Source: Cryptococcus deneoformans JEC21 (Eukaryota; Basidiomycota; Tremellomycetes; Tremellales; Cryptococcaceae). From it: a stretch of 25,000 bases of DNA. The stretch lies in assembly GCF_000091045.1 (NCBI RefSeq), contig NC_006680.1, positions 722,501-747,500 on the forward strand, written 5' to 3'. Numbering within the stretch: the stretch's first letter is position 1; each line of letters starts with the position of its first letter. Shown here piece by piece: positions 12,967 through 21,091 of the stretch. The translations under genes and the position numbers were made by a program. A model generated the notes under the pieces. The model was not told where the DNA came from. It saw only the letters and a list, made by a program, of their open reading frames with translations, and did not search any database.

Positions 12967-14331
12967 ATGTCCAACGGCAAGATATCCTTCTCTTTTGGTG
13001 CAAAGCCAACCCCAAAGCCCACCACCGCAGCTCCAACAACAGCACCGGCCCCGAAATCTAACCTTGAACTCTTGATGGCGAAATCCAAGGCAAAGCAACC
13101 ACCTTCCAAAGCTCCCCCCGCTGCCCTTTTCAATGATGAAGATGAAGACGAGGACAAACCATCATCTGGCCCTCCAGACCTTCTCGTTGGTTCCAGCAAG
13201 AAGAAGGCTCCTGTCACCCAAACTGCGCAACTGTCTCGTGCTGAACGACGGGCGCAGGCTGCTGCCCAAGCTATCGACCAATCGATCTTTGACTATGATT
13301 CTCACTATGAGCAGATGAAGGCTGCAGAGCGAGTGGCCGAGGAAGTGAAGAAGAAGGAGAGTGAAGAGAGGAAGCCGAAATATATCGAAAATTTCTTGGC
13401 TTCGGCGCAGACTCGAAAGCTGGATAAGTTAAGAGCAGAGGAAAAAATGCTGGAGAGAGAGAGGGAGAAGGAGGGTGATGAGTTTGAAGGGAAGGAAAAG
13501 TTTGTTACAGAAGCATACAAGAGACAGATGGAGGAGGTCAGGAAGGCTGAAGAGGAAGAGAAGGCGCGAGAAGGTGATATATTCATTGCAGATGCTTGAC
13601 GGTGGCTGACTGTTATGACAGAGGCTCTGAGAAAAGGACAAAAGGGACCCGGTCTCACCGCTTTCTACAAAACTATGCTGGACTCGGAAGAATCTAAGCA
13701 TGCCGCCGCTGTTGCTGCTACGTCAAAGCCCGTCATGGGTCCATCTCTTGCCATTCGACCACCTGCCGAACCTTCAAAACCCGTATACGACGACGAAGAA
13801 GAATACGATCCCTTCTTGGCTCGAGAGGCAAAGGAATCAGCATCTGCATCTGCAGAAAATAGGCTTGGGAAGGCCGGCACAACGATGATGGATAAGGAGA
13901 GTGGGAAGCAGGTGGAGATCAATGATGAAGGAGAGGTTGTGGATAAACGATCACTTCTCAAAGCGGGACTAAATATTACCAAGAAACCAAAGGCTGAAAT
14001 CCCCAATTCCCTGCTCACATCTCAACGCAGTGGTCAACTGTCTGACGGACCATATGTCTCTCGTGCTGTTGGAGCAGCGGCTAGTTACAAGGAAAGAATG
14101 GAAAGGGAGCGTAGAAGATTAGCGGAACAAATGAGGGAAGTAGAAGAACGGAAGAGGAAAGAAGAGGAGGAGAGGTTACGGAGGGAGGAAGAGGAGGCAA
14201 GACGGAGAAGAGAGGGAGAAAACGGAGAAGCGGAAAGGAAGAGGGCAGAGGCGCGAGAGCGATACTTGGCGAGGAAACGAGAGAGAGAAGAGGCGGAGAA
14301 AGGTGGGAACAAGAAAGCGAAGGAAGAGTAG
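12967..14331 (+). CDS. NSRP1: NSRP1/CCDC55-type nuclear speckle splicing regulator
   Basis: Two exons (12967-13573 and 13622-14331) give 438 residues; the 48-nt intron has donor GTGATA, branch CTGAC and acceptor ACAG. The NSRP1 N-terminal domain is clear at about 100-225: FDYDSHYEQMKAAERVAEE, then RKPKYIENFLASAQTRKLD, then FVTEAYKRQMEE, and across the junction KGPGLTAFYKTML. Animal NSRP1 is a nuclear speckle protein that binds pre-mRNA and affects splice-site choice. The N-terminus starts ISFSFGAKP, a motif shared by several spliceosome-associated proteins. The C-terminal 80 residues are a highly charged Glu/Arg/Lys coiled coil (RRREGENGEAERKRAEARER). A Val-Tyr followed by DDEEEYDPFLARE lies mid-protein. 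Family identity is solid; the function in fungi is little known. Confidence 0.9.
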
Positions 14332-14771
14332 AGTTTGTACGAGTTGCATCTTGTCATATGTAGAGCATTTCTGTCTGGTCCGTAAGGCGGCTGTAGACCT
14401 GTGTGTTGGCCTTTTTTTTTGTACTGGATGCTCCATCTGCATCCTTCTTCTGCTGGTCTGTCATGACGCTGTTGGGTTGTGACTGCTGGTCCAATGATTC
14501 CAATCTAATCCCCGATTGGAAAGTTAATCTGATATGATTACGTATTAGGTTGTTGTTGCAGCGGTGACGCTAGACGAGGAGTGCGTTAGTAATTAACCAC
14601 GCACAACATCACATTCTACAGCAAGTGTCCAAAGTGATATCCTATTCCCAGTACATATTCTGCTCCCCATCTATACAGTCAGGTAGTGGAGCTGGCAAGA
14701 GCCAGATCCAACATATCACCAGGCGGACAACAGGTCCAGCTCGATAGCAACCGCGAATCTGCTCGCCCACA
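14332..14771. other. NSRP1 3' flank and SEC6 promoter
   Basis: 440 bases without coding content. A T-run (about 14412-14421) lies in the NSRP1 3' flank. A group of three CCAAT boxes lies at 14491-14519, and an AT-rich stretch runs to about 14640. Confidence 0.6.
14491..14520. promoter_or_regulatory. CCAAT cluster with a small inverted repeat
   Basis: Two direct CCAAT boxes (14491-14495 and 14500-14504) and one reverse ATTGG (14515-14519) lie within 30 bases. The inner pair forms a perfect 7-base inverted repeat, TCCAATC (14499-14505) and GATTGGA (14514-14520), around an 8-base loop. CCAAT is the binding site of the fungal Hap2/3/5 complex. The cluster is about 255-280 bases before the SEC6 ATG and about 160 bases after the NSRP1 stop, so SEC6 is the likelier target. 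Confidence 0.35.
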
Positions 14772-17238
14772 ATGTCATCAGCAAACCCATCGTCACTCAT
14801 TGCAGAAGTCCTTCGACAACCCGACGATCTTCTCAAGCTCGCCGCATATCGCAAGAAGCTGTTGAAAGAAAAATCGGCCCTGGATACCAAGCTTTCGGAG
14901 GGTGTGAAATCTCAACTAGACGCAACGAGGGATGCGTTGCTCAAATTACAAAATAGTAGAGCTGCGGTGACACTGATAAGAGAGGAGATGTTGGCCGTGG
15001 AGAAGCTTATGGGTGAGGAAGCTGGTGGGGAGGCATTTGATAAGATTACGAGGGTAGGCATAGTATCATCTTAATGCCTTGAACGAGCTGACAAGAAGCC
15101 AGGTTTCGACGGTACACCGTAACTTTGCACAAACGTCCAAGATGGTACAGAACCTGCGATCAATGTCCGAGAAAGTTGATTACTTGTCTTCTCTACTTGA
15201 TTCTGACAAGAATCATCCCGATGGGGCTGCGGGTCCTTCTCCCAATCTCTTGCCCATTCACTTTCAATTACAACAATTGGAAGCATTCCGTAATGAGACT
15301 TTGCATGAGGCCAAAAAGTCAAACCCTCAAGATAGAGAGACACTGGTGAAGTGGTTTGAGAAGGTCGATAAAGTGGCTGCGGACTTTGAAGCATGGTTAT
15401 GGGAGATAGCAGGAAGTGTGGTTGAGTTGTTGAGGAAAGGGAATGGTGGGACTGTGGTTAGACTTTTGAAGATTATTGAGGTCGAGGGTAAAGAAGACGA
15501 AAAGGTTCGACATATTTCAGGCTCAATGCGATAGCGGTGCAAGCTAACATTATCATAGGCTGTAGCAATGCGTCTCGTACGCAAAGTCACGACTACCGAT
15601 GCTGCTTCAAAATTTAAATCTATGCAAGCCAACGCTCGAGTCATCAAGAATTATCGCCACAAATTCCTCGATGTCATGAAGTCCACCGTGCAGCGATCTT
15701 TTGAAGAATACTTTCTTGATAATCAGCATGACTTTTTAGGGTTCATCGAAGGGCTCGGGTGGGTGTACAAGGACATCATTAGGATCAAAGACGACATTGA
15801 ACCTCTCTTCCCTGCCGACTACGAGATTACAGCTTTCCTTGTCAAAGCCTACCACAAGTCTCTCAATGAAACGCTGATCAAGGTGGTCAAGTCTGCACCC
15901 GAGGCCAAGGTCCTCTTGGAGCTTCATGCATGGATCAAAGAATACAGGGTAAGCATGAAAGAGCTTGAAATCCCTCCTGCTTGGATCCAACCTCCATTGC
16001 TCGACGGCAAGTCTCAAGACCTTATCGAGGACTATGTCAAGCTCATTGTCACCAAACTCGATGAATGGACTGTTAACCTTATGCGGGAAGAGACGGGCAA
16101 GTTTTCATGGCGTACTCGCGAGCCAGAGCAGTCAGACGATGGTCTGTTCGGTATGGAGGGTGTGGTCGATTTCTTCCAGTTGGTCAACCAACAGTGCAAC
16201 CTAGCACTGGATTCCAACCAAGGTGCAGTGTTGGCGCGAGTGGTGACAGAATCAGCAAAGGTGATGAGGCGTGTTCAGGACCAATGGCTCAAGCTGCTAG
16301 CAGACGAGATGAAGGCGCAAACAGAAAAGAAGCCGGAAGAGGTATTGCCAGGATTGGTCGAATATGTCATTGCCCTTGCTAATGACCAACTCAAATCCGC
16401 CGACTATGCCGAAGCTCTATCTGCCCGCTTGGAACCCTTGGTATCCGACAAGTACAAGGAAATTATCTCAGCTCGACTTAACGAGGCGATCGATGGCTAC
16501 ATTGACGTTGCCAAGCGCTGTTTGTCTTGCCTTGTTCAGTTTGTGTTCCATGACGTACGAGTCGCCACTAAAGCGCTCATCACCCCCGCATGGTACACTG
16601 AACAGCTCATGGGTCAGATTATGGAGACGATGAAAGACTATATGAGTGATTACCAAGCACACCTCCATCCGTCCGTTTTCGAAATCCTCGTTGACAATCT
16701 TCTCGACGCCTTCCTCATATCTTACCTCTCCGCCCTTCGACGAGCCTCAACCAACTCCCTTCGTATGCCCATCGCCATTCAAAAGATCAAATCCGACATA
16801 TCATCCGCGTTCCAGTTCTTCTCCCAGTACAAACCCTCGCCGGGTCTCGAAGAAAACTTTGAAGTGTTAAACATGATTGTGAACATGCTCGCGGCATCTC
16901 CCGAAATGGTTTTCATGGACTACTGGAATTTCGCCAAGATACATGGTCCTCAATTACAATTTGCGGAAGCTTTGATGAAAGCGAGGGATGATTTAGATAG
17001 AGATGGTGTCAAGGAAATTATGGAGACATTAAGAAGGAAAGCCAAGGAGGAGGATATTGGAGAGCCAGAGGAACCTACAATTATGGTAAGTCATGGCGCA
17101 CTTGCTCGTCCGAAGCTTCACTCATGTCATGAATAGGTCAAAGTTCAAGCAACTTCTGGAGGATTGTTGTCAAACCTCACGAATCTTGCTGGAACATATG
17201 CTAGCAACTTCGCTGCAGCCGGTCTCCGGCCGTCATAG
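14772..17238 (+). CDS. SEC6: Exocyst complex subunit Sec6
   Basis: Sec6 is a core helical-rod subunit of the exocyst, which tethers secretory vesicles at the plasma membrane and binds the SNARE Sec9. Exons: 14772-15053, 15103-15504, 15559-17085 and 17137-17238, 770 residues, close to the family's 740-810. All introns are phase 0, 49-54 nt. The N-terminal coiled coil covers about 1-130 (MLAVEKLMGEE, then NFAQTSKMVQNLRSMSEKVD). The long third exon carries Sec6-family blocks such as HKFLDVMKSTVQRSFEEYF, VYKDIIRIKDDIEPLFP and VVDFFQLVNQQCNLAL, and near the end FQFFSQY. Intron 2 has a weak donor (GTTCGA) but a good CTAAC branch and TAG acceptor. The short last exon ends GLRPS. The gene converges with QNS1; the stop codons are 159 bases apart. 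Confidence 0.95.
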
Positions 17239-17397
17239 GCTTACTCGTGCTTGTTATTCAGGGGGGACATGCCTTTTTCACCTGCCATGCTTTCACAACT
17301 TTACGCTTCATGTTACACTGCGTTGTACTATACTCATAACCACATGCATCTACTATACTTCTTGACTATCTTCTCAGTATTTCATTTCAAACACACT

Positions 17398-20300
17398 TTA
17401 ATCAACTTCATTCGTGTCAACCTTGGGCTTCTGTGCCATGTCAGGCAACTTTCCAGCAAGTTCATCAATCTTCCTGAATTGATGAGTGAATTGGGAGGGA
17501 TACAAGAACGGTCGAAGGTCAAAGCGGTTGTCGTCGGGACTGTATGACTCCTGTATGGCTACATCAGCAGGTCTAACCCATTAATTCCAGCAGGAAAACG
17601 TACCATGTGCACTGAAGGAGTGATGGTCGTCCTATATGGTGCGTCAGATATACCTCATACCATCATGAAAGTGATACATACATCTTATGCCTGTTGATGG
17701 CATACATGAAGAAGAAGTGCTTGACCTTCTCTGCAATCTCTTTCGGGGACAAGAAACTGCCCCACTCCTGCACTAACTTGCCAAACATGCTGAACGGTCC
17801 ACACTTCTCCACTTTTCGCAAACGACCGTATACCGAAAGCTCGTCATAAGTCATGCCCATTTCGATTTCGTCAGACTGGATGATGTTGTCAGGGCCGATC
17901 GGGATAAGCTCCGCAGTGGGGACAGCGTGAAGGAAGCTAAGGGGAGTTAGATCTATGTTGGACGGGACGTAAAGAGTAAGTACATACTTGTAGAGGATCG
18001 GGAGGTCAAACTTGACTTGGGCCCAGGCGATGAACCTTTTGAGGTCGACCTTACTGATACCACCGATGGGGTTAACATCGGCACTTGAGCAACTAAAGAC
18101 CATATCAATATCACAGCCTTTCACGACAAACATGAAGCGTTACGTACTCGTATTTGGTGAAATAGCCTCGCAGACTCTCGTCGACGTTGGCACTGCCCAA
18201 GACCAAGAGACCGCCATTCTTACCCCTAACCCACGGAAGAAGTTGAGCAAACATGTAGCTAACAACCATTCGCAGTCGTGCCTGTATCATGCTGTCAGTT
18301 TCGTGATCTGGTCAAAGGAGAAAGCCATTTACCTGAATGTTCTGCAGCGCCAAGTTCTCGGCATTGGTGCCACCGTGCGCCTTGAATTGAGGAGTCTTGC
18401 CGGTGACGAAGCTGAAGATACCCTTGACGGCACTCACAGCGGTGTCCATGTTCAAATCAACGTGGTATCTATCGTTATGAGTTAGCCGCCTCAACTTTCA
18501 AATGGTTAGCCAATACTTACGCGCCGATAGCGTCAGCGAGGTTCTTGGCTCTTTCCCTAGTCTCGCTACTAGAGTTCTCCGTACCCATATAACAAGTGTG
18601 GAAGATTCTGCCGGCGAATTCACGAGGATCCTCGGGAATGTAGGTGCTGTCTTCAGGCTCATTTGTAATTCGTCGAGCATCAGTAATAACCTGCTCATCT
18701 ACAAAGGTGTCGTCAGATATTATATCGTGCTCGGCGAAGAGCACAACTTACCGCCCTTTGCAGCAGCCTCCACGACCAAACGGCACATGGAGTGTACGAT
18801 AATGGCTGTGGCGCAACTGTCGATACCCCCACTGAGAGGGAGGAAGTAACCTTGAGTACGGGATCGACGAAGATAGTCCCAGAGCCAGCATGCGGGACCA
18901 AGACTGAAGATGCCGTCAGTACGGATTAAATCACACAAAACCGCCGGACTCACGCAATCTCCTCCTCGGGGGTGTGATACCTCACATCCATGCTACCCTT
19001 AGTCTCCCGTAATCCCACCTTGATCTGCTCACCACCATCGAGTCTGGTATCAGCCACGACTCTCTCATACGCCTCGGCCTGTGCACTCTGCATCCTCCTG
19101 CTACTTGTTGTCCTGTGAGCTCGAACAGCGCGAAGATCAACAGTGGCGGAGACAACTTCGACTTCGGAAAGAGAGAATTGAGGGCCTTGGGCAAGGATCT
19201 GGCCGTTCATGGCAATGAGACAAGCTCCGTCATAGTAGAGACGATCACCGTCACAGCCTTGCTGGTTTGCATAGAGGTAAATACCACCGAGCTACACGAT
19301 CGATTGACGGGTTAAACAATATCAAAAGGACAAGCGACTCACCTTCATGGTAGCTTCCTTGATAAGCTCCACACGGCGGTTGAGCTTTCTAAGCTCGTGA
19401 TGACTACCGGAGGAATTGGTAAAGATTTCAACACCGTCAAGGCCCATAAGAATGTGGGGCCTGCCGATAAGTCAGTCATAATGCGCACGACTGTCCAGAA
19501 CAAATACATACGAGGCAGGGGTGAAGAGCTCCTCACAGAGTTCGACACCGATTACTGTATCTTCTGTGGCAATTACCGCATCTCCGAAAGGTACATAGGT
19601 CTAAACAAATCAGCCCGCAACTTATCACCGCTAAATATATGTGAGCAACTCACCTGTCCGGTGACAATCCTGATCATATGAGGCAAGGAATGCTTTTCGA
19701 CCTGCCTATGCTTGTGCCAAGGTGTGAAGTGCCTTAGCTCTCGCTATAATGTGATGAGCGCACAGCTCTCTTTTCGACATGAATGCCGCTTACATAGTTC
19801 CCGTCGTTGGCCATCCACATCTTCGGCCTGATCAAAAGAATCTTGCCATTAAAGATGATGACTCGGCAGTTATAATTGTTGTTCTTGTGTTCGAGAGGCC
19901 TTGGATCCATGTCAAATTAATTTCCATAGAGATACTGCGGTCAAACTTACATTCCGATATCACAAACAATACCCTTTGCCTCTTCACTCTGCAAGATTTT
20001 CGCAAGGACTTCCCAAGAGTGGAGCATGGTATCACCTACAGCTTGGCTCAGCAATAGATCCAACTGGACCTGATGGATTTATTATACTCGCCTTCAAGGA
20101 AGTGATCCAAACATCCGTATCCGGGAACTTCCAGCTCTGGTCCCACTCGAAGTGTTGCTCCACGAGACTTGGCGATGGCAATGGAACGAAGGATACGTTC
20201 GCAATTGCCCTATCTTTTCATCAGCGCCATATCGATGGCCTTAATACGCATATAGATACCTCGAAGTCCAGGGACCATTGTCGGAGTTGACTATTAAATT

Positions 20301-20429
20301 ACGCAATGAGTGATAGATTAGTTGGGGAGATGGCAGCAGACATACCAGCTAAAACCCAGGTCAGCTCATTTTGCATCATTTTGAAGAGCTTGTAAAGAGT
20401 ACTCACGTTGCTACTGTAACGAGATGCAT
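17398..20429 (-). CDS. QNS1: Glutamine-dependent NAD(+) synthetase
   Basis: Final step of NAD synthesis: deamido-NAD + Gln + ATP to NAD. I resolve 18 exons (genomic order): 17398-17550, 17604-17631, 17682-17936, 17988-18092, 18148-18281, 18333-18468, 18521-18698, 18752-18903, 18954-19291, 19343-19460, 19512-19600, 19654-19743, 19794-19899, 19951-20035, 20092-20209, 20260-20290, 20346-20348 and 20407-20429. They sum to 713 residues, against about 706-714 in human and yeast. The N-terminal nitrilase-type glutaminase has Glu44 (VGPELE), Lys113 (LLIRPKMW) and Cys174 ([11 protein letters not shown]). The synthetase domain has the ATP-binding loop LPLSGGIDS (Ser358-Ser363), then [28 protein letters not shown] and a [16 protein letters not shown] tail. 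Phases agree at every junction. One intron is GC-AG, one exon is only 3 nt, and one acceptor is AAG (intron 19900-19950). Confidence 0.95.
20036..20091 (-). other. QNS1: GC-AG intron in QNS1
   Basis: The exon ends CTT GAA G and the next bases are GCGAGT; the acceptor is CTGTAG. Joining gives Gly-Asp-Thr-Met, so the protein reads [20 protein letters not shown], as the family requires. The nearest GT donor that keeps frame (within GGATGTTTGG) would delete the conserved LDHFLE. The neighbouring GAGTAT donor would produce a stop at once. Confidence 0.8.
20346..20348 (-). other. QNS1: 3-nt micro-exon (CTG) of QNS1
   Basis: Exon 1 ends GCA AC before GTGAGT (intron 20349-20406, 58 nt, branch CTGAC, acceptor TTTTAG). 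The three bases CTG follow, then a perfect donor GTATGT opens a second intron (20291-20345, 55 nt, acceptor AATAG). Joining gives ACC TGT CAA, that is Thr-Cys-Gln, so the protein starts [20 protein letters not shown], matching the family pattern VATC-x-L-x-QW-x-LDFEGN. Without the micro-exon the Cys is lost. Both introns have the size normal for this gene. Confidence 0.72.
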
Positions 20430-21091
20430 TTCTGGGATGGGTATAGGGATAGAGAAAAAAAAGAAGAGAGTTCCCTAGTTGAGAGTCTTATAATAGCAAC
20501 TGGCCGTCATAGGAAATCAATAATGCTTCATTTCTCGCTTTCGGCACTACGAGTACACTTCTTCTTATTTACTTATTACTCGTGGGAAGAAGAAGATAAC
20601 CGGGCGGACAGCGCCGCCTCCTCGACGTCATCATTCGCGGCACTGCTCTCGCAAAAGGGGAAAGCTGTCATTCCGCCCATTTCCTCTTTCCACCAAAAAA
20701 TACCATAACCCTCTGTATCTTCGCAAAATACTAATGCAAGGGCCGATTTCAAGCTAACCTCACTGACATTGACCCTATAGGATGGGTAATAGGACGTAAA
20801 TTGCAGAGATAATATAATGTAGCATGCCTAACCACCGACTGAAGTTATGGAAACCATGGGAAATTTGCGGTAGGCGAGCTGAAATGATCTTGCGTACTAA
20901 TATATCTCATTCCTCAAACTCATGCTGACCGCGGTAACTGGCCAGTGGGGCAAGAAGTCCCGCCGAGATCCTCTATTTTCCTCAAGTTGACTTGTCATAT
21001 ACTCACCTCATCTTGACAACAACGTCCTTAACAACAGCTCGACTCGTCGACCGTCGTTATTCGCTCTCTGGTAGAGCGGTCGGCATCCATC
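20430..21091. other. Divergent promoter region between QNS1 and AP endonuclease gene
   Basis: 662 bases shared by two divergent genes. Next to QNS1 the plus strand is purine-rich (AGAGAAAAAAAAGAAGAGAG), so the QNS1 leader is pyrimidine-rich. A CRE-like GACGTCAT lies at 20624-20631. A CT-rich stretch at about 20990-21075 precedes the AP endonuclease ATG. A 95-codon plus-strand frame at 20424-20708 was not accepted as a gene. Confidence 0.6.
20624..20631. promoter_or_regulatory. CRE/ATF-like GACGTCAT site
   Basis: The core GACGTC is palindromic and GACGTCAT matches seven to eight bases of the bZIP CRE/ATF consensus. It lies about 195 bases before the QNS1 start and about 460 before the AP endonuclease start. 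Fungal ATF/CREB-type factors mediate stress responses, so either gene could be a target. This is a single short motif and may be chance. Confidence 0.25.

Noticed and set aside
20424..20708. 95-codon plus-strand frame in the QNS1/AP endonuclease promoter
   Set aside because: It overlaps QNS1 exon 1 on the other strand and has low-complexity composition without any motif.
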